Positions 56,171 to 64,000 of a stretch of DNA of 64,000 nucleotides are shown one piece after another. The notes below the pieces were generated by a model. It did not search any database, was not told the origin of the DNA, and worked only from the letters and a program-made list of their open reading frames with translations. The DNA is from Pontibacter beigongshangensis (GTDB taxonomy: Bacteria; Bacteroidota; Bacteroidia; Cytophagales; Hymenobacteraceae), in assembly GCF_014332515.1 (NCBI RefSeq), contig NZ_VFSD01000021.1, forward strand, positions 62,001-126,000, given 5' to 3'. The position numbers were made by a program, and so were the translations under genes. Numbering within the stretch: position 1 is the first letter of the stretch; each line of letters begins with the position of its first letter.

Positions 56171-58951
56171 CTACGCTGCTAACTCCTCGTTTAATTCACT
56201 TAAAACTTCATCCGTCTTTTCCCCGAACAGCTGCCACAGTTTCCCCAGCCCGCCATGTGCATTAAAAGGGCTCAGGTCGAAATCATCGCGGTCGATGTGG
56301 AAGCTGTTGGCGATGTATTCTTTTATCATGCGGAGCCAGGCCATCTGCTCTTCGGTAAACTTCAGGGTACCCGCCTGCTTTTTGAACACCCAATCCTGGA
56401 AGTTACGGTCCACGGTTTTGTCGTAGGCGGTCAGGGTGTCGTCGAGGCCGCTTACCCGGCGTATTAGCGCCACCAGGGCCATCAGCTCGTTTTTGGGCTG
56501 GCCGTTTACTTTTTCCAGCTGCTCGTAAGCCCGCCAGATGTGGAGCGGGGCCAGCGTGGGTTTGGCCGCTTTAATCGTTTCCACCAGGTCCTTCAGCATC
56601 CGGAAGGTGAGCGCGCGCCGCTGGTAGGGCTGCCCGTAAAAGAGCTGCAAAGCTACGATTTCGTTCTTATGGGCTTCTATCCAGCTCCTGAAATCTGCCA
56701 CCAGGTTTTCGGCGTCGGCTTTGTTGTCTTTCACCCAGCCAATGGTAACCAGCTCGTCTGGGTTGATGTCGTCGATAATCTGGTCGTACTTTTTGCGGAT
56801 GTCGATAATAAAGTCGCGCAGCTCGTAATCGTGGAACACGGCTACGGCCTGCTCCACCAGTTCCTGGTGCCGCTCCGCTGCTTGTGTGGCAATGGTGGCA
56901 GGTGCAGCACCGGGATCTTCGCTTTTCACCTGCACCGTGAGCGCCTCCAGCGTGTCCGGGTCGTGGGCGTGCAGGAGCTGCTTTACCACCTGGTTGATGG
57001 ACTGGCCGCCTGCTTTTTCGGCAAAGGTGGTTTTCTCCTTTTCGTTCAGCTGCTTGTCGAGCCGAATGAGGCGGTTGGCCAGTGTGCTGAGCAGGGCCTC
57101 TTCGGTGTTGCCCATGGCAATGCCTTCCAGCACCTCTTTGAGCGACAGGCCCGGCTTTTTTTCCAGGGGGCGGCTGTCGGTTTTGCGGCTCTTCTCCACG
57201 CCAATGGCATCGATGATCACGAAATGGTCTTTGGTGAAGCGGGCGGAAGGGGTGCCGGTGGCTTTAAGTTCTTCGAGGGAGCAGGTGCGGGTGCCGCGGC
57301 CTTTCATCTGCTCGTAATAGCTGCGGCTTTTCACGTCGCGCATAAAGAGCAGCACCTCCAGCGGCCGGATGTCGGTGCCGGTGGCAATCATGTCTACCGT
57401 TACGGCCACACGCGGGTAGTAGCTGTTGCGGAACTGCTGCAGCACGCTTTTCGGGTCTTCGTCGGAGCGGTAGGTTATCTTTTTGCAGAACTTGTTTTCC
57501 TCGGCAAACTCTTCCCGCACGATGTTAATGATGTCGTCGGCGTGGCTGTCGCTTTTGGCGAAGATGAGCATTTTGGGCACTTCAAACTTGCCGTCCTTAT
57601 CGAGCCGGTCGGGGAACATGTGCGGCAGGTTATCGCGCACCGCTTTGGCGATAAGGCGGATCTGGTTCACGTTTACTACCTTCTCGTCTAGCTGGGTGGC
57701 CTTGTACTCCACCTCCTCGTCGAGCGTGTTCCAGAACTGTTTGCGGGTCAGCTTTTCGCGGGTGCCCACATATTCCCCCAGCTCCAGCTTCGCGCCGCCC
57801 TGCGTTACCTTGGTTACAATCTCAAACACGTTGTAGGGCACCAGCACCCCGTCTTCCACCGCCCGCTGGTAACCGTAGTCGCACACCAGGTTCTGGTTGA
57901 AGTAGCCGAAGGTGCGGTTGTCGGGCGTGGCGGTGAGGCCCACCTGGAAGGCATCGAAATAATCGAGCACCTGTTTCCAGAGGTTGTAGATGCTCCGGTG
58001 GCACTCGTCTATCACAATAAAGTCGAAGAACTCCATCGGCACCTTCTCGTTATACACCACCGGCAGGGGTTCCTTCGGTTGCCATTTGCCTTCGTTCGGG
58101 TTTTCTTCCTCGTCGCGCTCGTCCAGCGGCGTTCCTTTCAGGATAGAGTACAGCCGCTGTATCGTGCTGATGTACACCTCGCTGTCGGTAGGCACAAAGG
58201 AGCTGCTCAGGCGGGTAACGCCGTAGAGCTCCGGGAAGAGGCGGTTGTCGTCCTGGGGCTCGTATCTCTTAAACTCCTGCTCGGCCTGCTCCCCCAGGTT
58301 CTTGGTATCGACCAGGAACAGGATGCGTTTGGCTTTGGCAAATTTTAGCAGGCGGTAAATAGCCGTGATGGCCGTAAAGGTTTTGCCCGAACCGGTCGCC
58401 ATCTGTATCAGCGCCTTGGGCCGGAACTCCCGGAAGGAGGTTTCGAGGTTCGTAATGGCCTGTACCTGGCACTCGCGCAGGCCTATTTCCGGCAGCTCCG
58501 GAATGTCGCAGAAGCGGCCGCGCAGGGTCTGGGTTTCCTTCAGCCACTTCTGGAAGGTTTCGGGCCGGTGAAAGGTGAAGACGGGGCGGGAACGGGGTTT
58601 GGGGTCGCGGTAGTCGGTAAAGCGGGTTACGTTGCCGGTGCTCTCGTACACAAACGGCAGCGGGCCGTTGTTGATGTACTTCAGCTTGGCCGTGGCATAA
58701 TCCGTGGACTGATCTTCGTGCACCGTCAGCTTTACGCCCTCTTCCTCGCGCTTGGCCTCGATAATGCCCACTGGCTTCTTGTCCACAAAGAGTACATAAT
58801 CAGCAGGGCCTACATCAGTCTGGTACTCCTGTATGGCAATGCCCGTAGCAGCGCTCAGGTTAATTTTCTTCTTGTCCTGAATCAGCCAGCCCGAAGCCAC
58901 TAACAATTTATCGATGTGGTCGCGGGCAATTTGTTCAGGATTTTGGTTCAT
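56171..58951 (-). CDS. hsdR: Type I restriction enzyme motor and nuclease subunit R
   Basis: DNA translocase and endonuclease of the type I system. The 926-residue product has an N-terminal PD-(D/E)XK nuclease (GPADYVLF then GIIEAKRE, about 48-73) and the Walker A motif ATGSGKT near 186. The DECH helicase box is near 315, the second helicase domain carries MKGRGTRT near 535, and a long C-terminal helical region follows. The length is normal and no frame break is seen. It is the first gene of the restriction operon, GC-rich. Its promoter region has a palindrome at 58986-58997. Confidence 0.96.
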   Translation of the reverse strand: MNQNPEQIARDHIDKLLVASGWLIQDKKKINLSAATGIAIQEYQTDVGPADYVLFVDKKPVGIIEAKREEEGVKLTVHEDQSTDYATAKLKYINNGPLPFVYESTGNVTRFTDYRDPKPRSRPVFTFHRPETFQKWLKETQTLRGRFCDIPELPEIGLRECQVQAITNLETSFREFRPKALIQMATGSGKTFTAITAIYRLLKFAKAKRILFLVDTKNLGEQAEQEFKRYEPQDDNRLFPELYGVTRLSSSFVPTDSEVYISTIQRLYSILKGTPLDERDEEENPNEGKWQPKEPLPVVYNEKVPMEFFDFIVIDECHRSIYNLWKQVLDYFDAFQVGLTATPDNRTFGYFNQNLVCDYGYQRAVEDGVLVPYNVFEIVTKVTQGGAKLELGEYVGTREKLTRKQFWNTLDEEVEYKATQLDEKVVNVNQIRLIAKAVRDNLPHMFPDRLDKDGKFEVPKMLIFAKSDSHADDIINIVREEFAEENKFCKKITYRSDEDPKSVLQQFRNSYYPRVAVTVDMIATGTDIRPLEVLLFMRDVKSRSYYEQMKGRGTRTCSLEELKATGTPSARFTKDHFVIIDAIGVEKSRKTDSRPLEKKPGLSLKEVLEGIAMGNTEEALLSTLANRLIRLDKQLNEKEKTTFAEKAGGQSINQVVKQLLHAHDPDTLEALTVQVKSEDPGAAPATIATQAAERHQELVEQAVAVFHDYELRDFIIDIRKKYDQIIDDINPDELVTIGWVKDNKADAENLVADFRSWIEAHKNEIVALQLFYGQPYQRRALTFRMLKDLVETIKAAKPTLAPLHIWRAYEQLEKVNGQPKNELMALVALIRRVSGLDDTLTAYDKTVDRNFQDWVFKKQAGTLKFTEEQMAWLRMIKEYIANSFHIDRDDFDLSPFNAHGGLGKLWQLFGEKTDEVLSELNEELAA

Positions 58952-58971
58952 AGGTACAATGGGAGCCAGAG

Positions 58972-58997
58972 CAAAATTGTGTTATCACATTAATGTG
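58972..58997 (-). promoter_or_regulatory. hsdR promoter region with palindrome
   Basis: On the minus strand CAATTTTG (58972-58979) resembles the -7 element, about 20 bp from the hsdR ATG. The perfect palindrome CACATTAATGTG (58986-58997) sits just upstream, where a repressor could block the promoter. Confidence 0.4.
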
Positions 58998-59171
58998 CTT
59001 AAATATATAGTATTTTATCCATAAATAAAGGAGAAAACTTAAAATATAAGGTTGAAGCTAAACCCGGAAAATAAAGTCATTTGTACCTAGCTCCACAGCC
59101 TTTGCCCACTTTCCATGCATAGTAAGCGCAAGTCGGAAGCAGTGATTATTTCCTGTTCATGAAGAAAATAA

Positions 59172-59206
59172 AAAAGGACTGCCCACAATTCCTGAGCAGT
59201 CCTTTT
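59172..59206 (-). terminator. Rho-independent terminator after the integrase gene
   Basis: Perfect arms AAAAGGACTGC and GCAGTCCTTTT with a 13-nt loop lie 28 bp past the integrase stop codon. The T-run is part of the stem on both strands, so it may work in both directions. Confidence 0.8.
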
Positions 59207-59234
59207 GAAGTACTTCTGTGGTATTTATGGATAT

Positions 59235-60446
59235 CTACACAAACTTCTGTCGCAGCAACTTCATATCCTCACTTACCTTCACATCCAGAATTTTGGCATA
59301 ATGCTGCGTGGTCCGGATACTCGTATGCCCCAGCATCTTCGACACGCTCTCAATTGGTACACCATTTAAGAGGGTAACGGTGGTGGCAAAGGTGTGGCGG
59401 GCGATATGGAAGGTAAGCGGTTTATCTATGCCACAAAGCGCTGCTATCTCCTTCAGATAAGCGTTCATTTTCTGGTTGCTAAGCACAGGCAATAACCTGT
59501 CTTCATTCAGACAGTGAGGATGGTCCTTGTACTTATCAATTATACTCAGAGCTGTAGGCAAGAGAGGAATACGGGAAGCCGTATCTGTTTTCTGCCTGTT
59601 TTTGAATATCCACTTCTCTCCGTCAATGCCTCTGCCAACATCATGATGTTTCAGCTTTTGCACATCCACATAGGCAAGTCCTGTAAAACAGCTAAAAAGA
59701 AAGATATCCCGTACCTGCCCCAGGCGCTCTGTTGCAAATTCCTTTACTGCCATTATATTTAACTCCTCTTCTGTCAGGAATACCCTGTCTACCTTTTTAA
59801 CTTTCGACTTGTAATTCATAAACGGATTAGCCGATAACCAGCCATTGGCCAGGCAGATCCGAATAATTTTACCAAAATTCTTGATGTACTTAACAGATGT
59901 GTTGTTAGAGCACTTCCGCACACTCCGCAGGTAGAACTCATACTCTGTAATAAAGGCATGATTTATTTTCCGGATGTCAATATCATTGATCTGAAACTTC
60001 CATTGCAGAAAATCCCTTGTGTGACTTAAAGAGGTTGTATAACGTTCCAAGGTTCCTGGAGCAAACTCATCCCCAACCAGGGCCGCCATTTTGCGGTTGT
60101 GGTCTTCAAATATCTCCAGCAGGTATCTTATTCTCTCTGCTTTTCCGGTTAGCCTGCATTTCAAGCTTTCTACAGTAACATCAGCACCTTCCTCCATCAT
60201 TTGGCGATGGGCCTCATAAACTTTTGCCTGCAAACCATCCAGGTAAGCGTTTAAAGACTTTACGGTTTCTTTTGTACCGGAGGCACGTCCGGCAGCTGCA
60301 TTCCACCTGGCAGGTTCACATTCCCTTCCGGTTGCCACTTCGGCACGTTTTCCGGCAACTGTAATTCTCAGATAAACAGGTACTGAACCTGTTTGATAGT
60401 TTTTGGGCTTCTTTAGGTAAAATAGAAGGCTGAAATTGACTCTCAT
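59235..60446 (-). CDS. Tyrosine recombinase / integrase (Bacteroidetes element type)
   Basis: Site-specific recombinase that inserts and excises the island. The 403-residue product has an N-terminal arm-binding domain (RVNFSLLFYLKKPKN), a SAM-like core-binding domain (about 115-210) and the catalytic domain. HIARHTFATT gives the HxxR box, LGH the second His and TTQHYAKI the tyrosine. Where the first catalytic Arg is expected the sequence is FTGLAYVDV, with Ala. This matches the IntDOT-like families, which lack that Arg. The gene ends 28 bp from its own terminator and starts 252 bp from tRNA-Ser, the classic arrangement for tRNA-targeted elements. Confidence 0.93.
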   Translation of the reverse strand: MRVNFSLLFYLKKPKNYQTGSVPVYLRITVAGKRAEVATGRECEPARWNAAAGRASGTKETVKSLNAYLDGLQAKVYEAHRQMMEEGADVTVESLKCRLTGKAERIRYLLEIFEDHNRKMAALVGDEFAPGTLERYTTSLSHTRDFLQWKFQINDIDIRKINHAFITEYEFYLRSVRKCSNNTSVKYIKNFGKIIRICLANGWLSANPFMNYKSKVKKVDRVFLTEEELNIMAVKEFATERLGQVRDIFLFSCFTGLAYVDVQKLKHHDVGRGIDGEKWIFKNRQKTDTASRIPLLPTALSIIDKYKDHPHCLNEDRLLPVLSNQKMNAYLKEIAALCGIDKPLTFHIARHTFATTVTLLNGVPIESVSKMLGHTSIRTTQHYAKILDVKVSEDMKLLRQKFV

Positions 60447-60497
60447 AATAGTGACCTTTAAAAGTTAAACAAATGTAGCTTTGCAGTCACCTGTAGT

Positions 60498-60524
60498 CAA
60501 GATGTACAGACATTGTACATCTTG
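60498..60524. repeat. Perfect 11-bp inverted repeat upstream of the integrase gene
   Basis: CAAGATGTACA and TGTACATCTTG are separated by 5 bp. The spacing suggests a regulator or recombinase site rather than a terminator. About 60 bp further, ACTCACC occurs twice (60576-60582 and 60588-60594, 12 bp apart) and once inverted (60550-60556). These are candidate integrase arm sites or excisionase sites. Confidence 0.6.
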
Positions 60525-60640
60525 TTAATCAACTGGTTATGTAGTATCTGGTGAGTAAAGAATTTTCCCAAAACGACTCACCGAATCACTCACCTTTTCT
60601 TTGCGAAAAACTGAATAATTTGGTACAGTTCTGAAAACAA

Positions 60641-60673
60641 AAAAGCCTGCAATCAGTTGATTTGCAGGCTTTT
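60641..60673 (-). terminator. Terminator of the tRNA-Ser gene
   Basis: AAAAGCCTGCAA and TTGCAGGCTTTT form a perfect 12-bp stem with a 9-nt loop, 25 bp past the tRNA 3' end. The minus strand continues with T-rich sequence. Confidence 0.85.
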
Positions 60674-60697
60674 AGTTGTTTTTGATATGATTATCAG

Positions 60698-60782
60698 CAG
60701 AGAGGGAGGGATTCGAACCCCCGGACCTGTTACAGTCAACGGTTTTCAAGACCGCCGCAATCGACCACTCTGCCACCTCTCT
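60698..60782 (-). tRNA. tRNA-Ser (anticodon UGA)
   Basis: Acceptor stem AGAGAGG/CCTCTCT with discriminator G. The D arm contains GGCAGAGTGGTCGATTGC, the anticodon loop is CTTGAAA (anticodon TGA), a long variable arm follows as required for class II tRNA, and the T loop is TTCGAAT. The CCA end is not encoded. It is probably the attachment target of the neighbouring integrase. Confidence 0.96.
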
Positions 60783-60931
60783 GAATGATGTAAAGTAATC
60801 GTGCACAAAAGTATACTACTTGCCCGAATTTTCAAAATGCAGATTAAAAAAAGTAATGTTTTTTAGCCACAAAAACCCTAAACAACTGATAATGAAGTCT
60901 AAAATTTACTCCTGACCCTACGTAAAACAGA

Positions 60932-61903
60932 CTAGATCGTAAGATTCTTTCCCTCCGCCGTCTTCTCAACACGCTGCGCAGTACGTCTGACCACTGTATC
61001 GATGCTCACATTTATCTCAAAGCCCAGAATCAGGATCATCGATATAAAGTCGAGCCAGATCATCAGGCCAATAAGCGCCCCGATGGAGCCATAGAACTTG
61101 TTATAGGTATCGAAGGCGCTGATATAGAGCGAAAAAATCATTGAAACGGCAAAGATCAACCCGGTAGCCACTACTGCCCCTGCCGAGAACAGCGGCCACT
61201 TATCTTCTATGGCTGGCACATAATAATAAATGAGCGAGGTGGCCAGCAAAAACAGCAGGATGATAGCAATATATTTCAGCATCATGATAAAGGTGTAGGT
61301 GTACGACTCCGTTACGACCTCATAGAACACCAGTACATCAAGTATCCACTGCCCGAAGAAGATGGCAGCTACCGCCAGGAACAGGATAAACATCAGCGCA
61401 CCTGTCAGCAGCGTGGCAATGGCCCTTTTTTTAGGATAACTCCGCTTGTAGAAGGTTTTATATTTTTTATCAAAGGCATCCATCAACGACATAATGCCGT
61501 TGGTAGACAGGATAAGGGCAAACAGGAAACCAAACGAAAGCAGCCCCCCGCGCGGCTTGTTTACAATGTCCTCAATAGTGGTGTAGGCAGCCGCATACAT
61601 CTCCTCCGGCAGCACATCGGCCAGGAAGTCGAAGATGCTCTCGCCCAGGTCCAGCGACAAAACGCCTGGCACGTACGGAATGAGCGTAAAAAGGAAAATG
61701 ATACTGGGAAAAATTGCCAGCGTGAAGTTGAAGGCCATGTAGGAGGCTCGCTTGGTAATGGAGTCTAGGCGGAGTTCCCCGAGCAGCACATCCACTACCT
61801 CGTACACCGAAGACTGCCCGTTGTTAAACCGCCACTTTTTCAGAAAAACGATAAACTTCCGGTACGCTCTCCTGCGCTTCAGATATTGCTGGTTAATCCT
61901 CAT
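60932..61903 (-). CDS. YihY/BrkB-family inner-membrane protein
   Basis: A 323-residue membrane protein with about six transmembrane segments. The family motif region is SITKRASYMAFNFTLAIFPSIIFLF near 52, with FYGSIGALIGLMIWLDFISMILILG near 270. Members are often wrongly called ribonuclease BN; the true role is unclear, with transport or envelope functions suggested. Its ATG overlaps the stop of the thioesterase gene (ATGA), so the two are co-translated. Core chromosomal gene. Confidence 0.92.
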   Translation of the reverse strand: MRINQQYLKRRRAYRKFIVFLKKWRFNNGQSSVYEVVDVLLGELRLDSITKRASYMAFNFTLAIFPSIIFLFTLIPYVPGVLSLDLGESIFDFLADVLPEEMYAAAYTTIEDIVNKPRGGLLSFGFLFALILSTNGIMSLMDAFDKKYKTFYKRSYPKKRAIATLLTGALMFILFLAVAAIFFGQWILDVLVFYEVVTESYTYTFIMMLKYIAIILLFLLATSLIYYYVPAIEDKWPLFSAGAVVATGLIFAVSMIFSLYISAFDTYNKFYGSIGALIGLMIWLDFISMILILGFEINVSIDTVVRRTAQRVEKTAEGKNLTI

Positions 61904-62313
61904 TCGCTAAAGTAAGGGTCTAGCTTCTGGTGGATGAGTTCGGGCACAGCGGTAGGCCGGCCCGACTGCATCGTCACAAAAACCATGGTCGTTTCGCCGA
62001 CATTCAGCAACACCTTTTCCTCGTTATACACCTCATATTCAATCAAGATGCGCGAACCCTTTGGCTTATGCCGCAGCAGCAGCTTTACGGTGAGCAGGTC
62101 GTCGTACTTGGCTGGTCTGATATATTTGCACTTCAGCTCCAGCACCGGCATCATGGTGCCGGTGGCCTCCATCTCCTTGTAGTGGATGCCCAGCCGACGA
62201 AACACCTCTGTGCGCGCCACCTCGTAATAGGCCGCGTAGTTACCGTAATACACGTAGCCCATCTGGTCTGTTTCGGCGTACCGCACCCGTATCTGCACTT
62301 CTGACTCAAACAT
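61900..62313 (-). CDS. Acyl-CoA thioesterase, YbgC/FadM-like hotdog fold
   Basis: Cytosolic thioesterase. The ATG at 62313 (MFESEVQIRVRYAETDQ) gives 137 residues, the normal size. An upstream in-frame start would add 25 residues of low-complexity Asn/Gln sequence encoded by GTTGCTG-type repeats. The catalytic Asp is in YAETDQMGYVYYGNY, followed by VARTEVFRRLG. Substrate (short or medium acyl-CoA, or hydroxybenzoyl-CoA) is not predictable. It is coupled to the BrkB gene downstream. Confidence 0.92.
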   Translation of the reverse strand: MFESEVQIRVRYAETDQMGYVYYGNYAAYYEVARTEVFRRLGIHYKEMEATGTMMPVLELKCKYIRPAKYDDLLTVKLLLRHKPKGSRILIEYEVYNEEKVLLNVGETTMVFVTMQSGRPTAVPELIHQKLDPYFSE

Positions 62314-62329
62314 GTTTGGTTGCTGGTTG

Positions 62330-62490
62330 CTGGTTGTTAGTTGCTGATTGTTGAATGGTTGAATTGCTAAATAGTTATATGGCTGCATGGTTTACCCAGA
62401 ATTTCATAAACTCCTATGCAAAAAGGCAGCATATTTCCGGGAGATGGTTTATTATGGGAAACAATTTAACCATTCAGCAATTTAATAATT
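62330..62490. repeat. Low-complexity and inverted repeat region between mltG and the thioesterase gene
   Basis: GGTTGCT and close variants are repeated near 62316-62350. Further, TGAATGGTTGAATTG (about 62353-62367) faces a reverse-complement relative, CAATTTAACCATTCAGC (about 62463-62479). This gives a large imperfect stem-loop around the upstream region of the thioesterase gene. Such sequences often occur between genes in Cytophagales. Confidence 0.5.
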
Positions 62491-62495
62491 ACACT

Positions 62496-63566
62496 CTACC
62501 TCATTATATTTCGCTCATTCATGGCCTTATGGAAACGACGGGCGTTGGCCAGGTGCTCGGCCTGGGTAGTGGCAAAGGCATGGTAGCCTGAGAAATCATC
62601 TTTGGCGCAGAAGTAAATATAGTTATGGCTTTCCGGGTTCAGTACCGCATCTATGCTGGATATGTCGGGCACATTGATCGGGCCGGGAGGCAAACCTTTG
62701 TAGCGGTAGGTATTGTAAGGAGAGTCGTACTGCAGGTGCACGTTCAGCACGCGGCGAATCGAGAAATCGCCTACGCTATACACCACGGTCGGGTCGGCCT
62801 GCAGCAGCATGTCCTTCTTCAGGCGGTTGAGATACACGCCGGCTATTCGGGGGCGCTCATCGGCGTACCTGCCCTGCTCCGCCTGCACAATAGAGGCCAG
62901 CACCGATACCTGCTGCGGCGTCAGCCCCTGCTGCTCCGCCTTCGCCTGGCGCTCCTCGGTCCAGAATTTGTCGTACTCCGCCTTCATCCGGTCTATCAGG
63001 GCTTTGGCAGAGGTGGTCCAGTACACTTCGTAGGTGTTTGGTATAAACATGCTCACGATGGTGGTTGTGTCGAAGCCGAGCGCGCGTAGGTACTCCGGGT
63101 CGCGCAGCAGGCTGTCTATTTCCTGCTCATCGGGCTCCACGCTCGCCGCCAGCTTGGCCGCCAGGTCCTGGCGCAGCCTGATATTGTTGAAGGTGATCTT
63201 CACCGGCGACTGCTCGCCTAGGCGCAGCACCCCGATCAGTTGGCGGTTGCCCCAGCCGTTCTCTATTTTGTAGCGGCCCGGCTTTACCAGTTCATCGTAG
63301 TCCATGAGCTTGGCCATAAACCGCAGCGACAGCTTGTCTATGATCGCTCCTGTTGCCTCTACCGAGTCCAGGGCTTCGGCATACCCAGCTCCTGTCGGGA
63401 TGTAAACATAGGTATCCTGCCCTTTAGTGTCTACGTTCGGGGTATACACAATCTGGTAAGCGTAATAAGAGAAACTTACAAACAGGAACAGGAACAGGAC
63501 AATGATTCCGGGAATCACCACGCTTTTTTCTTTCCTTTTTCTGGTAGATGTGACTTTCTTAGCCAT
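62496..63566 (-). CDS. mltG: Endolytic peptidoglycan transglycosylase MltG
   Basis: Inner-membrane lytic transglycosylase that cuts nascent glycan strands and so sets their length. The ATG at 63566 (MAKKVTSTRKRKEKSV) gives 356 residues, with a basic cytoplasmic start followed by one transmembrane segment (about 18-40); an earlier start adds 13 unlikely residues. A LysM-like region follows, then the YceG catalytic domain with SIVQAEQGRYADERPRIAGVYLNRL, containing the catalytic Glu. It is the first gene of a small minus-strand cluster with the thioesterase and BrkB genes. Confidence 0.94.
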   Translation of the reverse strand: MAKKVTSTRKRKEKSVVIPGIIVLFLFLFVSFSYYAYQIVYTPNVDTKGQDTYVYIPTGAGYAEALDSVEATGAIIDKLSLRFMAKLMDYDELVKPGRYKIENGWGNRQLIGVLRLGEQSPVKITFNNIRLRQDLAAKLAASVEPDEQEIDSLLRDPEYLRALGFDTTTIVSMFIPNTYEVYWTTSAKALIDRMKAEYDKFWTEERQAKAEQQGLTPQQVSVLASIVQAEQGRYADERPRIAGVYLNRLKKDMLLQADPTVVYSVGDFSIRRVLNVHLQYDSPYNTYRYKGLPPGPINVPDISSIDAVLNPESHNYIYFCAKDDFSGYHAFATTQAEHLANARRFHKAMNERNIMR

Positions 63567-63945
63567 AGTTGTTTTATAGTGCAGCAGCTGTTGCGGCAAC
63601 CGCACCTCTTGTTATTTAAACCCAAAAATAATATTATTCTTCCGCTTTCGCTTCAAAATTTAAACCCGGCTGCCAACAGGCATCGGCAGGCTGGGCATTC
63701 TGCTCCCTAAAATCTAAAACCGGCTACTGAACCGGCCTTTGCCTGTCGTCGCGGATTAACCTGAGACCAGCGCCACAGGCATAAAAAGCTATCGCCCCGA
63801 ATTTAGTTCCTTTACCCATCAGGTCAGGCGCTTACAAGAGCAGACAGCCTGTTTAAAGTAAAAACAGGAAACCTTTGCGCCTGATTATAGATATGTATAC
63901 CTTCATTGTCAAACATTTATTTATACCCCGAAAAACAGAAAAGCT
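63567..63945. other. Divergent intergenic region with a nested inverted repeat
   Basis: It lies between mltG (minus) and the Sua5-like gene (plus). CAGGCGC (63825-63831) and GCGCCTG (63877-63883) enclose an inner CCTGTTT/AACAGG hairpin, about 60 bp before the plus-strand start. This could be a leader structure or operator. No promoter could be fixed with confidence. Confidence 0.45.
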
Positions 63946-64000
63946 ATGAGTAACGCAGCGTTTGTAAAAATCCATCCGGATAACCCGCAGGAAAAAAAAA
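63946..64000 (+). CDS. Start of a probable Sua5/TsaC threonylcarbamoyl-AMP synthase (partial)
   Basis: Only 18 codons are visible (MSNAAFVKIHPDNPQEKK) before the window ends. The FVKIHPDNP opening resembles the N-terminus of Sua5/YciO/YrdC-family proteins in Cytophagales, which make the t6A modification of tRNA. The call rests on this short match and is uncertain. Confidence 0.4.
   Translation, partial: MSNAAFVKIHPDNPQEKK

Noticed and set aside
56540..57691. A 383-codon plus-strand open frame
   Set aside because: Antisense to hsdR; composition bias of a shadow frame and no domain.
59235..60446. Inactive integrase because the first catalytic Arg is missing
   Set aside because: IntDOT-like Bacteroidetes integrases naturally lack this Arg and are active; the remaining His, Arg and Tyr are present.

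Overview
The window comes from a Bacteroidota chromosome, most likely Cytophagales and probably a Pontibacter- or Hymenobacter-like genus. The evidence is two SusC/SusD outer-membrane pairs, SusE/F-like lipoproteins, two proteins with a C-terminal type IX secretion (T9SS) sorting domain, promoters of the TTG / TAnnTTTG type, a Bacteroidetes-type integrase and conjugative-transposon traN. Almost everything is on the minus strand, so operons read from high to low coordinates.

Region 1 (1-12.4 kb and 16.6-47.1 kb) is an alpha-glucan utilisation region that best fits alpha-1,6-glucan (dextran / isomaltooligosaccharide). It has five transcription units. Unit A (9900 to <1): SusC, SusD, SusE, GH31, GH13. 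Unit B (24968 to 16643): truncated kinase, BadF-type sugar kinase, sugar MFS permease, an (alpha/alpha)6 glycosidase and, perhaps separately, a second GH31. Unit C (27900): GH97. Unit D (36141): a GH27-like multidomain T9SS enzyme, then a GH66 T9SS enzyme. Unit E (44827 to 36762): SusC, SusD, SusE, a lipoprotein GH66. Two SusR-like membrane regulators (10768-12375, 45510-47120) with nearly identical DNA-binding ends lie upstream of units A and E. The key observation is that all five units carry the same roughly 80-bp promoter module with invariant spacing: TTTCTATA-like box, TTGATG box, N17, CAAATTTG box, then a TAACRATTGTTAG-type palindrome near the expected transcription start. A plausible flow is cutting of polymer at the surface by GH66 and the GH27-like enzyme, import by SusCD, periplasmic trimming by GH31, GH97 and GH13, then MFS uptake and glycolysis.

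Region 2 (12.5-16.2 kb): a GC-rich scrap of a conjugative transposon (possible traM tail, traN, a truncated third gene) sits against housekeeping pfkA and gapA. gapA carries an in-frame 24-bp tandem duplication.

Region 3 (about 47.5-60.7 kb) is a genomic island ending at tRNA-Ser(UGA): a RadC-like gene, a type I restriction-modification locus (hsdR, hsdS, hsdM) and a tyrosine integrase. Between hsdS and hsdM lie an AT-rich cargo and an AlbA_2-type regulator. The cargo is a PIN-GNAT-PUA fusion, an ASCH protein and a tail-anchored unknown protein, and it is the best candidate here for an undescribed defence or toxin module.

Region 4 (60.7-64 kb) is ordinary chromosome: tRNA-Ser, a BrkB/YihY membrane protein, a hotdog thioesterase, mltG, and on the plus strand the start of a probable Sua5/TsaC gene.
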